A DNA stretch of 64,000 nt, from the NCBI GenBank assembly GCA_029641185.1, contig JAPWGK010000002.1:3286001-3350000 (forward strand), given 5' to 3'. The number at the start of each line of letters is the position of its first letter. Position 1 is the first letter of the stretch. Source of the stretch: Pseudofabraea citricarpa. Lineage: Eukaryota > Ascomycota > Leotiomycetes > Helotiales > Dermateaceae. The notes under the pieces were generated by a model. That model saw nothing but the letters and a program-made list of their open reading frames with translations. It ran no database searches and was not told the DNA's origin. A program made the position numbers and the translations under genes. Below are positions 21,531-34,900 of the stretch, piece after piece.

Positions 21531-23624
21531 CTACGGATACTGGCGCATTTGAGGGAAGCCAGGCATTGGGCCCACGTGTTGAGGGAGGTTAGGCCCCGAA
21601 GGGAAAGTTGATGTTGAGGGACTAGGCAATCGATGGAAGAGACCAAGAAGCCTTCTGCCCACCTCCGTCTCGAGCTCAGTTCCGTCTCGAGCAATTTTGA
21701 CCTCGCGATTTGAGTTCCACGGGTTGCGCAGTCCTCTGGTTCGATAAAAGGGCAGACGAGTTGTTGAAACCCATTCGACTTGGAAAGGTTTTCCCCATGC
21801 CTTAGGGGCTGCTTCTTCTTCGTGGTCGCTTTTGTTGCTTGGAGCCTCATCATCCTCTTCAACTTCTTCCAGTTCATCTTTCTCGGCCTCCCAGAATATC
21901 GTACCGCGTGCTGAATCATCGATAATACGACCCTTGGGTGCAAACTCGGTTGCTGAAGTAGGAATAGCTTTAGGGAGCTCCGGATCCTCGACTGCCTGAG
22001 CCTTCGGGGCAAACTCAATCGCAGCGGCCGGGTCGTCATTGATAGGAGACGTCATTCTAGCATATCCAAAATATTCACCAGATTTATTGGCTGAGAAGAC
22101 CAAGTACACATTGTCAGCAGCCTAAGGTCCAGTTAGCGAACCTTTACTATCAAGGACAGTTAGAGTTTCGCGTACCTGGTAAGCTTTATTAAGAGCCTCT
22201 TCATTGTGCGACTGGGTAGCCCAGCTACCATTTCGAACGCTTAGCTCTAAGTCTTCCACAGTTAAACTTTTCACAATGAAGAACTTGTCTTTGGGGAGCG
22301 TGGAATCATCAGTTCCCTCCTTGCTTGCTTCTCTCACCTCAATAGCGGCATCTTTTGCAGGAGCAGACTCCGGTGAAGAGGTTCGTACTGATGATGATTG
22401 TGGTGGGGTCAAAGCTGCTGGACCGGTAGGTACAGAGACACCCGGAACGGTCCCTACTGAACTCCTTCGTAGTCGGCTAACCAATCGAACTGTTTGAAAC
22501 CTAGAATCGTGGATTTTGGATTGTGCTGCCGAACAGGCTGCTTCGTCTTTGTAATTTGCAAAAGCACAATTACTTTTCGAAATAAGAAACAAGGATTGCA
22601 GTCCAACCGTTTCTTGGCATACGTGGTAAACAAGGGCCATAAGTTCAGTCTGTGGGGGGAGATTGCCAATCCAAATGGCGTGTCCTTGTAAGTATTAGTA
22701 CAGTTCTTGATGACCATCTAACCGCTGAACATACCACTTTGACGAGGCTTTCGAGGTGGACCGCGTACTACGGACGATTGTACAACACTGGAGCCTATTG
22801 AGAAGAGTTAAAAGTGATACTGGGAGTGGTGCGGTTTTGAATGTCTTACTTGCACTATTTAGTTTTCCTATGCTCAAGCCTGGTCCCGGGTACTCAGCTA
22901 CTCGCTGCTGTGAAGCACCGCCAATTGGAAAATTGCCTCGCGGAGCAAATTGTGCACCAGCAAGGTTTCCGGTGTAAATATGGTTTTGAACGTATTGCCC
23001 AGTTTGTACGAAATATGGCGACGTCGCTTGTTGTAATGATGGCTGACCGACAAAAGCCTGGTTCTGGTAGATCTGAGTGCCTCCTTGAATCCCGCCGTGC
23101 AGTTGGTGAGAGGGCGTCGTGTGGTGGTTTGCTGCATACGGCGGCGAGTATACGCCTTGATATGGCTGTTGATATTGCATGTTGTACGGTGCACTTCCTG
23201 GATGGGTTAAGGCCGGCTGTCCAGCATACTGAGGCATGTTTGGAACCTGATAAATCACTGGGGAGGCCGAAGAGTTTGCTGGATATCTCTGCTGTGAGGC
23301 TAGATTGTAGTTTTGGTAAGATCCATCAGGAAGGGCAGCACTCAGGGAGCTCATGTTGAACAGCTCGGGTCGCAATTGCTGGCCATGCTGTTGCTGGCCA
23401 GCATGATTGGCTTGTGTGCTGCTTGGGGATTGCGATCCAAATTGCGAATTTTCTGGCTCATTGCTCTCGTAGAGGCCCGGTGCTGAGAACTGTGAAGTGC
23501 TTGCTCCTGAACCTTGGTGGGTCGCGAACTGGCCACCAGGCTCGGCTCTGCGTGGAAGGTCTCCCATGAAGGCTTCGTGTGTTGGTGGTAGCCGTCCCCA
23601 GTACTGCACGAAATAAAAGGCCAT
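21531..23624 (-). CDS. RRM + YTH domain protein, likely m6A RNA reader
   Basis: Four exons, 23624-22850, 22794-22735, 22684-22176 and 22121-21531, give about 644 residues. Residues 1-258 are Gln/Ser/Pro/Tyr-rich and disordered. An RRM starts at about 280 (HAIWIGNLPPQTE; then CAFANYKDEAAC), and a YTH domain spans about 410-610: KDKFFIVKSL, then SVRNGSWATQSHNEEALNKA with the cage Trp at about 433, VYLVFSANKSGEYFGYARM, and later FQVEW and LRNPWNSNREVKIARDGTEL. YTH domains bind N6-methyladenosine in RNA through an aromatic cage. Between Y and the second YTH half an acidic linker (about 100 residues) is inserted. The start is uncertain: MAFYFVQYWG at 23624 or the internal Met at MGDLPRRAEP; an extra 5' exon joined at the CAG|TACTGG site near 23608 is also possible. 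Confidence 0.87.
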
Positions 23625-23983
23625 GTCAGCAAACTACGAGAAAAGGAACCGCATGGTGTGCCCAGCTACACCACTACAAAAATATACCACTCAACTCTAG
23701 ATGGTATCGGGGCCGGTTGGGGGTAGATATGGAGAGCTGTTACCTTCACGAGAGTCAAGCAGATTAGCCTTCAAATGAGCTACAATCCTTATAATTTGCA
23801 CGCAGAACAATGTTATTGCTGGATGTTTGCAGTGGCAATCTTGACGGAACACTACCAGGCCGAGGCTAGGAATAGCTTGCAGTTGCTTGCGACTGTGGCT
23901 ATACTACCCAATTGGCTGATCAATGGTCGTAGAAAAGAGAATTATTAGAAGTGTGGAGGAGGCGCAAGGCGCAGAGGTTCGGC

Positions 23984-24051
23984 AAGGTAGGGTAGGGTAA
24001 GATAAGTTAAGGTAGGTTAAGGTAAGGTAAGGTAAGGTAAGGTAGGGGAGG
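23984..24051. repeat. GGTAA/GGTAG pentamer repeat
   Basis: About a dozen units of GGTAA and close variants (GGTAGGGTAG, GGTTAA), upstream of the minus-strand YTH gene start. Confidence 0.85.
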
Positions 24052-25059
24052 GGAGCAAGATGATATCCAGGAATGTCGACGATGCGACGTGCTCGAGAAG
24101 CTGGCAAGCGATTTGCGGACTAGACATGAACAGCACCGGGGTCTCTCTTGTTTGTCAGACGGGTTGAGCAGTCGTGAAGGCTTCCTTAAAGCGTCGCTTC
24201 AATCCTGGTTGTGCGGGACCTGTCAATGCTTCAGTTGCCTCTACGACTTGGGATGCTGCACCGGGTGATTGGACAGAGGCCGCCACGGTCAAATCACAGC
24301 TCTAATGAAGAAGATAGAGCTCAACGCCAACGGCAGACGAGACTTATTTAAAGACGCAGCTAGGTCGAGTTGACAGCTGCCCAAGAAGACCGAGGGATGA
24401 GGATGAGGAGGATGACGATGAGGTAGATTGGAGAGTTGATGAGCAGCTGCCTAGGGCGTTCGATTGGTACTTTAGTAAGACGTACTGCTAGGATCGCCAG
24501 GAACCATGAGAATGTGAGGTACAAGTGGTGACGGAAAGGTGACGAAGAGGGGGGGGCGGCGGGATCCTGGAGATGGGAATGTCGAGTATGACCACCACGG
24601 CAGTCAGGAAATGAATGGGATTGCCAGACTCAGACGTCTCCCAAGTGCAAAGTGACATAGCCACATGTAAGAGCGACCCTGACAGCGCGAGCCCCAGCGG
24701 CTGCTTTGTGCCCGTCGTCCTGCATCCTGGCCGACGATTTTTTCCCCTTTTCCTCCGTGTGTGTGGGAACATTGTGGAAACGTGGGTGGCGAGGCCCTTC
24801 GGACGAGTGCTAGATTCATACTATGAGGAGGTTGTTGCGGGGCCAGCAGCTAGAACTATGCAGCATGGGAAACGCCGCTTTAGTCGACGAGCTCATGGGA
24901 ATTCGAGAATTCGATTTGCTTGGGAAGATGGCAGGCTAGCAAGGGGCTGTTGGGGCTGTTGGGGCCTGCCACAGTGCCAGCGCTGTGGCGTACGAGGCCC
25001 GAGCAGCGACCGCATCGGTGGCAAAGACACGGTTTCAGATGCTTCGAGAACGGGGTGCT

Positions 25060-25107
25060 GTTGATGTTGATGCTGATGTCGATGTCGATGTTGATGTCTA
25101 TGTTGAT
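25060..25107. repeat. Hexamer repeat (GTTGAT)8 with variants
   Basis: Eight tandem six-base units (GTTGAT, GCTGAT, GTCGAT, GTCTAT). The six-base period keeps any overlapping frame open, which explains the open frames seen here on both strands. Confidence 0.85.
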
Positions 25108-27827
25108 ATCGTGGGGTCTATGTTGTGATTCTTCTTCTGTGGATAACATCGTGCTGTCGGTAGGAGCTACGCCACGCCACGCCACGTGACTCTAGTGCCC
25201 TGGCATATTTGCAGTCTTCACTACCTAGGTACCTATATATTTGCGTAGGCAGGAAGGAGACGACATGACATATTAGAGGGGGCAACCCACCAGCGAAAAA
25301 GTCCAGCCAGCGAAAAAGTCAATCTTGAGCCCGAGCCATGAATCATGTGATGGAGGGCAGATCCTGCTGTAGTGGCCGTTGAAGGTTTTCGGCTGGGATA
25401 AATGCTCCTTGGCTACCGGCACTTGGACATTTCTTCGGGACGACGTCGACACTCGTCGCTTATGCTGGCCGAGTGGCAAACAATAATAGAGAGGGCAGGT
25501 GGGATGAGTGAGTGAGTGGTGGGTGTTCCGTGCCGGGCGCCGAACTGGTGGCAGTGGCAAAGCAAGATACATGCTTCCGTTCTTATTATCTATCGCGCAG
25601 TATTATTGCGGCTTGCTATGCCTCCAGCTGGCTCGCAATGTCACAGTACGGTACGGATACGATACTCTTGTCTCTCTGGCAACTACGGAAGCCCCGGTCA
25701 TTGATGCCCTTGTTCCATTAATAGCACGAGTCACGACCTCGTTGTTGAGTACAGTATCAATCAGCCAGCTGCACGCCACAGTGGTACAATACTGCTGTGG
25801 CAAGGTCGATCGACAAGGTCTCAGCCCTGCTGAGCGAGAGATCTCCAAATCTTTCAGAAACGTCAAACCACACTAAAGCACAAAGTTCCCGGAGAGTTCC
25901 ATTTCGCTTACTACTTCGAGGTATAGTACAGCTTTACAAGCCTGCCTTGTCACGAATCAGTTAGCTATCGTTTTGTACGCCGGGTCTTGTATAGTAAAGC
26001 GGCACCCAACGGCCTGCTGGCTGCTTGTCCTGTTTAGGCTCGAATCATTGAGATGGGATTTTTGACAGGTAACGGGGCTGGCTTAGGTAGTCTTTAAACC
26101 AGGCAAACAGAAAGTTACCATTTTCAACAATACTCGAGCACTGCCAAGTACTTGATCCATAGGCGGACAACAGAACAGTACATTAACAATGAAACGTCTG
26201 CACACCTCGATTCATGTCGTTTAGGTCACTTGGGAGCAATTTGCCACCTGGTTGCAAAAACACTTGATGTGTGAAAAAGCCTTCTTATAGCTGCACTATC
26301 GTTCAATGTGGGAGTACCTGAGTATGAGCATCGAGGCCCTCAGCTAATGCAACAAATCCTGTTATGGGGTGCAGGTGCAGGTGCAGCCTCGGGCTCGGGG
26401 TGCTAAACACAAGGTTAAACCAACGCTTAATTAATTTAGCTACTACAGCTACCAATGTGGTAAGCTTGTTTCTCTTTTTATTTTTTCTATTAAATAAGTA
26501 AAAAAAAAGGGGTGACATCCAGTGACAGGCAGCACAGTGACAAAAGAGCAGAAAAAATCCCCAGGCAAGCCCGTGACATAAAGAAATCGGAGATGTGCTC
26601 CGATATAGTCAGATCTAGACTTCTCTTGTTCCTTGTTAAGACATATCTGGGTGCTTCTTTCGCGCCAGCTCTGTCTACCTACCGACAGTAAAACAATCCA
26701 GAAAACTAAACCAATTTCGCTTGATGAAATCTGGTATTCACCGAAGTCTTCAGACAAAGCTCTCAATAAGCAAACCCTCGTTTTCAATCTCGAGTTGTAG
26801 CGTGATCTTGGTCCACGCCAAAATCGGTACGCACCTAATCAATTGGGCTCAATATCCCGTGTTGGGTATCCGTGAAGCTTGTGGCCGACCTTGCGTCAAA
26901 CTTGCAGATGCGAGCTAGACCGACCATCGTGCAGAAATGACAAACTATGATGATGTCACATAAAGCCACCCCTTTATTCTACGTGGCCTGATACGGTACT
27001 AAAGACAACAAAGGCGACATAGTTGCGGAATTTATCATTTACAGTATGTACTATATAACTTTTATTCTCGCGTGTACCCGCAACTTGTAGACTTTCTGGC
27101 CTTCCTCCCAACTTTCGAGGGAGAAAAGTTAAAGCGTAAATGCTCCTCACATGTATCACACATGCACGAATGATGACACATACAACATCTTTAACTTACC
27201 ATTCGTACATCAGCAAGCTAGCGACATGCATGAGGAAGCTAAAAAACCAAGGAGAAGATTCCATTACTTACCCTACCCTTGCGTAGTCGAGCGGAGATTA
27301 TCCAGTCCGGATGAAAGCGAATCGTTTATGTCTGTAAGCGATGGAGTCTTTAGGGGAAACCATGAGAGGAAAGTAGCATTAGAATGTAGCCCTTGTATAG
27401 CTGAACTTCTGCCGATCCTTTTCTCTTCTCCGTCTTCTTTTGCTTCAAACCTTAGAACTCGGTATGCCCGCTATGATTGATATGCTGCGCCTCAGCTCCC
27501 GTGGAAACCCCGAATTTATTGTCGTTTCGTTCGCAAACCAGTACGAGTCCGTGTCTGTGGTGGCATAGATACAAGAAAGAGGCTAATCGCACGTGCTACT
27601 GTGTTTGCCACCCGGCTGTTTGTCCTTGACTTAGTTTTATTGTAAATTTGTCCATATTATCACGGCCGTAACAGTTGATGTGAAGTGATAGATTTACAGA
27701 TTTACCTATTGTCACCATGATGCAACTGCAACGATTGCTAAACATACGGTGGAAAAGCAGAGCCTTGCTTCATGATGACATTGTCTTCTAATCGTACAAA
27801 CATGAAATACACCCGAAGAATATCCAT

Positions 27828-28671
27828 CTAATCTTTCTTCAAAGGCTTGTAGATTTCTTCGATACCGCTCTTGGTAATGATCATCATCTGCAGTCCATCA
27901 CCAACCTCGATATGTCTCTCGACCGCACTGTCGAAAGCATCCTTGACAAGATCCTCCACCTCGGCTCGTTGTAATGGGATTCGCTCGCGCTCTACCAAGG
28001 CATGACCGACACCACTGCCAGGGATGTATTGGTTCTTGTAGTTGACTTGGTTGTCCAAGAAAGGCATAATCAAGCTTGCTGCTGCACCAGCTGCTCTACA
28101 CTGCTCGCGCTCGTAGCTGCCTACCGGATCATAAGAGTATACAGCACCCTTTCCTTCCTCATCGAGACCACCCAAAATTGCTGTAACGTAGTAAGGAAAG
28201 AATCGCTTTCCGTATAGGATAGTTGACAGCCGTTGTGCGCACGCCTTGACGCTCATGGGCTTGCCATGCTGATATCTGTACATTTTGACAATAGAATCTA
28301 GTCGTTCCTTCAACGCTTCTCCATCGGCAGCAAATCCTACTACTGAGAGTACCAGTGTTGCATCATCCTGGGCAGAGGTTGTGCCGCCAATCTTGAAGAC
28401 CTTGGGTGCGTAGCGGGTGTTGATGTTGTAACCAGAGGTTGATCGTGTGTCACCAGCGATTATCGTGAAATCTGACCCTGAGATTGCCAATGTTGAACCT
28501 CCATTATCAGTGTATCTGCAGACAGAGTCAGTGATGCTCATGCACGGCGGAATGTAAATCCTACGGATAGAAACCATGCTGCTTGTTGCCAGCTGAGGCT
28601 GTGGATGGACCCTGGTTGAAGGAGTAATTTGGCCCATTCATCAACGGATTTTGACTGAACATGGTGGACAT
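27828..28671 (-). CDS. PRE7: 20S proteasome subunit beta-6 (PRE7/PSMB1 orthologue)
   Basis: Two exons, 28671-28565 and 28515-27828, give 264 residues. The intron has a GTAGGA donor and TGCAG acceptor and the join gives FYPYTDNGGSTLAISG, the usual start of the mature beta fold. The protein follows the beta-6 pattern: GDTRSTSGYNINTR, YAPKVFKI, then YGKRFFPYYVTAILGGLDEEGKGAVYSYDPVGSYE (in part) and the C-terminal helix and ITKSGIEEI strand. It is one of the non-catalytic beta subunits (no N-terminal catalytic Thr) of the nuclear and cytosolic 20S core. Its start lies 246 bases from the divergent STT4 start, so they share a promoter. Confidence 0.93.
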
Positions 28672-28917
28672 TTTGATTTTGGAGAATTTGGTACTGCAGG
28701 AAGAGGTGGCAGGGAGAAGGTAGCGTTCGTTGGGTGGTATGGAGGGTGTTGGTGGTTATGAGGAATATGCTTGAGGTTCACGCGTTCATCGGCTGCCTCC
28801 AGATCACTAGCGTCGCTTTGGTACAGGGGTAGCTTCAGATAATGGACTGGCAACAGCAGCAGTCCCTTGGTGTTTGTTTACTTGACCCAGAACTTCTGCG
28901 GCAGTGAGTTTCTTAGT
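28672..28917. promoter_or_regulatory. Shared divergent promoter of PRE7 and STT4
   Basis: Only 246 bases separate the two ATG codons, and both leaders must lie inside. No clear TATA box; a GGTGGCAGG sequence at about 28708 differs by two bases from the yeast proteasome element GGTGGCAAA. Confidence 0.6.
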
Positions 28918-31900
28918 ATGGATTCGTAGGTAACTCCTGCTTCGTGCGCTGCATTGCCATATACTAATCATCACACAGGCGGTCTAGAAACATTCGGCGC
29001 AACGCGCTGGAAAAGATTGCTGCACTGTCCGCAACCTCATCAACAGCATCATTCAACAACTCAGACTTGGGAAGGCTCTGCAAGGGATTTTCAGTACAAA
29101 CAGGCTTAGCACGCAATACCAATGGAGCTTCGAAGGAAAATTCAGCCTCACTGGCTCGACAGCCTATGGTAGGAAGTCGATGGCCGCTATGTGTGATTGA
29201 ACAGGACTGATTGGGCTATTAGAATATAAAGGAATTCGAGGTCCTCCTGGCGTTGTGTAAAGCAGCGCCTCTCCTGCAAACATCTGAAGGCGCAGAGAAG
29301 CTTGTCGCTCAGCTATCTCCGTACATCATCGAAGCCCATTCGCAAAGCTTTATGCCTTCTCCTTTCTTTCGCGATATTGAACCCTCGCCACTCGAGGCTT
29401 TAAGTTACAATCTCTCCTCTGCACTGCTCTCCCTAGGTACCACCCACGATCATGTTCAGGATGCGGTTGCCACAAGTATCTGGAGGTATCTGGAGCATTG
29501 TCTTCATGCTACGAACGCCGCAGCAGCGCAAGGAACAACAACTGATTATGGTGGCCACACTGAAGAAGAGAATGCAATCAAAGTTGCAACTATTACTTTA
29601 TCAATTCTTGGGTTTCTGGATGCTGCTGCGACTTACGCCAATTTTTGGACCGGTTCTGAAAGATTGGAATTAATCGAACTCACGCAAAAGCTTTTATCTG
29701 AAGACTTCTTGATTGCAGTCGAAACAGCCTTTTCTACCATTCGAAATTCAAATTCTACCCAAAGTGATATCAAGGAGTGGAAAAGATATGTTCGTCATTA
29801 TGCAGCTATTGGTCGTCCTCTCGGCGCTATGCTCTTGCAGCGAAGTTTTATGTGGCTAATTGTTGCCGGAACATCACTCCTGGTCGCTAGTGCAGAAGAA
29901 TTAAGAGGGAACGAGGTTCTAGATCTTCTCATGTCGGGAGTTTCGTTGACTAGAATTCCTTCCCCTAAGAGTGGCGAATCAGTTTTTCAGACCATCGAGA
30001 CAATGGCAGACCTTGCAGCCGATGAGATGAGCCTTCTTGAAGATGGCGCAGATTATCTTCGCTTGGGCTCGGCCTGGCAGCAACGTATTGCCTTCTCAGT
30101 AAAGGCTGGCGCTCTGACAAGTTTTACCAACTGTGCTCTACTTAATGAAGATGCTGCAGACCCTGATGTTCTTATGTCTTGGCTAGAGGACACACTAGCA
30201 GACCCTGTGCAAATGGCCGATGAAACTTTGGCAAGTGTAGTCCTTCGATCAATGGCTCTTATTGCAAAACTATCACCAACATTTGCTCCGAATGTCAGCC
30301 GTCTTCTTCCACGATTTATCGTTCAAGGTGCCCCACGAGGTGCTACAATTTCAATTGCCTCTCAGTGCCTTGCATACGTGCTTCAAAGTCTTTCTCAAGA
30401 TGCTATAATTACCACTCTATATACTCTTGGAAATGTCCTCAGCTCGGGAGCAACTGATAAGGCTTTGGTAGGCACTAGCAATGGTGAAGTAGACGGCAAT
30501 ACAACATCTAATTTCTATGGGGGGAGGCAATCTACAGGAAGTTCTATTTCGTTGGCTATCAGCGGCGAGGAGGAAACTTCAGTAGTATATGGTAACGTCA
30601 TACAAGCAATCTGTGGCATTGCGAGCAGTTGTAAGGATTCCAAAATCACGGCTCTGGCACAATCAATGTTGCTGCAAAAAATCAGTAGAGTAAACAAAGC
30701 TGTTGATGCACAAATTGTGCCCGAGGCAGCGGTGTTGGCTCTGAGTGGCGGTTCACTTGAATTCCGATCTTTGTTGAAGCTTTACAACAAATTGACCCTT
30801 GAAGCAGTTCAAGATAACGACGATCTTTTATTAGCAGCAGTAAGTTCAAGACCTGCGTCGAACGATAAATTAGACTAATTGTTTTGAGGTCATGAATGGC
30901 CGCAATCGTGTATCGTCATCATTAAAGAAAGGACATCCGTTGTATGAGATTTATCTCGAAAATCTACTCGAGGCTATCATTAGCAGAGGCGATGTGCATC
31001 AGGGTCACAACACTCGGCAAGCCGACGTTGAGCTTGCTGCCGAGGAAATTGCGCAGCTCTTGCAGCCTCTTGCGGTGCTAATGTCTCATAATGACCTGGC
31101 TGTAGATGACAGCGTCAGTGATGAAATTGTCTCGCTCCTACGAGATGCATGGTTTAACATCGTGGTTCACGGTTTCTCTAGTGGTACCCCACGAGGCAAA
31201 AAATACGTAAACGTTTTGAGGCTGCTGGCAACACACTCCCGGCCACTTGTTGCAGAACAGCGAGGTGATCAAGTCGAAAGTGATATCGAGTTGAACACAG
31301 TCCTCCGGCGTGGAATGAACACTGAGCACGAGTCGGCACAGAAGAAACGACTCACAGATCTTCTACCAACGAAGTCTTCAGAAATCAGAAGTTTGAGCTA
31401 TCGAAAGGTCATATTTTTACAAGCAGCTTACTTAGTAGAAACGCTGCGGGCAGAAGCTGGTGATTGCACAAAGGCTTTGACCTACTTCCTGGATCCCAGT
31501 ATGCGCCGCGGAGATATCAGCAGTGCCATGGAAGCTGTAACTACCGCAGTCATCAGTACCTATTTGAGCAGAGTTGTGACCGGAATAAACCCCCTGTTCT
31601 CTGCTCCGTATGTTGCTCAGCAGCTTGCATCGATATTTAGTGGTTGCTGTTATCGGATCGAGAGAGTTCAACAAGCAGCTACACGATGCGCTAACAGTAT
31701 CATTGATGCCGTTCCATCAGCTCTGTGCCAAAAGTCCTCACTCTTTGCCCTACTAGAGCTGCTCACCCTTATGTGGTCAAGTTGCTTAGAGGCAGAGACG
31801 GATGAGTACGAGTTGAAATCCTCGTTTACGTCTGCTCGCGGCAAGGTTACCGTGGAAGTATCTGATGATTACAGCCTTCGCCGCCGGACTTTGAATAACC

Positions 31901-34900
31901 TTTACAGAAATGCAAGGGAATGGGTTACAAAGGTTATTGCTCTTGCGCCTTTAGATATCAAAGGTCTCTTACAAACATATCTATCTGAGTACGACGACGA
32001 TGGAGCTTATGGCCATATTTCACTTGGCAGATCATTTGCCTTGGAAATGGGGTCGATTATTCCAAAAACGGACCAGAGACTTGGCGCAATTGATAGCCAC
32101 GTAGATTGCAACATTAACACAGGCTCTGACTTCATTGCTCAGTACACGACTCGCCAAGAGTATCGTTATGCAGATGCTCTTCCAGACCATGATACGAATT
32201 GGTTACAGTTCATGAAATTGAATGATAGGCATGGATCCATGTCTGTTAGATCAGAGAAAGACTTTTATGATGCTGAAACAGTACTTGCGCAGCTAGAATC
32301 TCGACTCCTTGATCATAAATACCATCCAGTTGGTGAGCTTCGCGACATTTTACGACGAGCCGCTGCATCACTATGCCGTGCTGAGAAAGATGCATGTGCC
32401 ATAGTACACTATCTCGTAAGCATCCCATTCGCTCTCTTTACAAAGCAATCAGTCAAGCTTGGTATATCTCTCTGGCTTGGAGTTATCAAGGAGAATCCGC
32501 GCATGGAACCTAGGCTGCTGATGGAGATCGCGCAACATTGGGAATCTACCGCACATCGGCGTTTGGGGATCTTCAACAATAAATTCCTGTAAGGTATCTA
32601 CCATGCTTCTTGATGCTTTGCTAACCTTCGATAGCCACCCCGACCCATTCTACATAAAAGAAGAATTTGCTCCTAGCGACAAAGCTGTCCTGACCAAAAG
32701 ACAAAACACGGCTCATAACCTTTTAGCACCGCATATGCGTCTACTCCAATTCCTAGGGAGTCACTTTAACGCTACCCGTTTAGGGAGCCCACAAACAGAG
32801 AAAGTCTTTGTTAGACTGCTTCAAACCACGCTAGAGCGATTGAAGAATTCAACCGGTCATCCGCTTGCCAGAGAGATCAGATTACAGATCACACTTTTTG
32901 GTCTCAAGATTATCAAATATGCCACTGGACTTGATGGGGCTTCAAAATACAGATTGAAAAACGAAATATTGTCCGCTGCATTAAGTTGGTTCAATTTTGC
33001 GCCACATTGGTCTTTCGGTGGCAATCGACTCCAACTAAAGGCTGAAATACGTCTTCTTGACGAAGTAGTCCAGGAGCTTGAGGGCTCTCCAACGCTGTCA
33101 AAGTCACCCAAATACCAGGCCAAACAAGACCTGCTTTGTATATTGCTTCGGAGTGATAGGGCCAGGCTGACTGTTTGGTTAAATCCACTAAACCTCGCAC
33201 CAGATCAGCAGGGCTCAAAGGTCCCAGCCGAGGTAAGCTACCCAGGTCCCTTTTGTTGTTTTTATATGGTCGCTGACATGTACAGGCCATCTTGTTAGGT
33301 CTGGTTGGAACAGCCTGGGCTGAAAATCCCTCTTTAGCCGTTCAATTAGTTGCAAGGTTTCCATCAGCTAGACTACACAAAGCTGTTCGCGATCAAATTC
33401 GAGAAACCCCCGAGAAGGCTCTCTCTGAGCCTGAAGCTGTCCAAATTTTGCTTGACGGTGCTTTGCCAGATGACGTCTCCTATGCTCTCAAGGTTTGTCT
33501 TTTGGATTTCATTCGATGACTTCAAGCTAATTTATGACAGTATCTTTTATACTGGGCTCCTGTTAATCCAATCACAGCTGTGACATATTTCCTCCCAGCA
33601 TTCCGCAATCACCCTTACATTTTGCAATATGCGATGCGTGCGTTGGAAAGCCACTCAGTTGATGTAACCTTCTTCTATGTTCCTCAAATTGTACAGTGTC
33701 TTCGTTATGACGCTTTGGGTTATGTAGAGCGGTACATCGTGGAGACCGCAAAGTTCTCACAGCTCTTCGCTCATCAAATCATATGGAACATGAAGGCTAA
33801 TGCTTACAAGGACGAGGATTCTCAAGTGGTAAGTCGTTAACTCATAAAATATAAAATATCATACTAAACAAAGCCTAGCCCGATGTTGTAAAACCAACTT
33901 TAGACCACGTTATGAATCGCATGGTCACTGGCTTTTCTGGAGTTGACCGAACGTTCTACGAACGAGAATTCACATTCTTCGATGAGGTCACAAGCATTTC
34001 TGGAAAGCTGAAGCCTTTTATCAAGAGGCCGAAGCCAGAGAAAAAGCAGAAGATTGAAGAGGAGCTTCGCAAAATTAAGGTTGAGGTTGGAGTTTACCTT
34101 CCCAGCAATCCTGATGGTGTAGTAATTGGCATTGACCGCAAATCTGGCAAGCCTCTTCAAAGCCATGCCAAGGCACCATATATGGCCACATTTCGAATAA
34201 AAAAATCCAAAGGAGAGTTGGAAACGACTGATGGTATGCTCGAGGAGACAAACAAAAACGAATCAGTACCCCAAGACAATTCTATTGAGATATGGCAGTC
34301 GGCCATTTTCAAGGTTGGAGATGACTGTCGTCAGGACGTGCTGGCTCTGCAAATGATTGCTGCTTTCCGTGGCATATTCAATAACGTGGGCCTCGATGTT
34401 TATGTTTTTCCGTACCGGGTCACAGCTACAGCTCCAGGATGTGGTGTTATCGATGTACTACCTAATTCCATCTCTCGGGACATCATTGGTCGCGAAGCAG
34501 TCAATGGCCTCTACGATTATTTTATCTCGAAATACGGCAACGAAGACTCACTGAGATTCCAGGAAGCACGCAAGAATTTTGTTAAGAGTATGGCAGCTTA
34601 CTCAATCATTTCATATCTGTTACAATTCAAAGATCGACACAACGGCAACATTATGATTGACGACGCCGGACACATACTCCACATTGATTTTGGTTTCTGT
34701 TTTGACATTGCCCCTGGTGGAGTCAAGTTCGAGCGAGCGCCATTTAAGCTTACACAGGAGATGGTTGCAGTCATGGGTGGAAGCACTGACCATCAAGCGT
34801 ATAAATGGTTTGAAGAGCTGTGTGTGAAGTCTTTCCTTGCCTCTCGCCCATACGCGGAAAAGCTATCCCAACTAGTCCTGCTCATGATGGACAGTGGTTT

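Larger units (their letters stand above)
23625..27827. other. 4.2-kb region without a convincing gene
   Basis: Holds the YTH promoter at the left and the 3' flank of PRE7 at the right. Simple repeats are at 23984-24051 and 25060-25107. Open frames (24615-25064, 25508-25876, 27151-27480 and others) overlap each other on both strands, have no family content and no supporting splice pattern. Non-coding RNA or long leaders remain possible. A GGTGGCAAA sequence (like the yeast proteasome element) occurs at about 25018 but is far from any proteasome promoter. Confidence 0.5.

Noticed and set aside
25018..25026. GGTGGCAAA proteasome control element
   Set aside because: The sequence matches the yeast element but is 3.6 kb from PRE7 on its 3' side, so it is unlikely to act there.
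25508..25876. Possible 122-residue protein
   Set aside because: Overlaps other frames in the same region, no recognisable domain, no leader or splice support.
27151..27480. Possible 109-residue protein
   Set aside because: No family resemblance and low complexity of the frame; kept only as an open question in the gene-free region.
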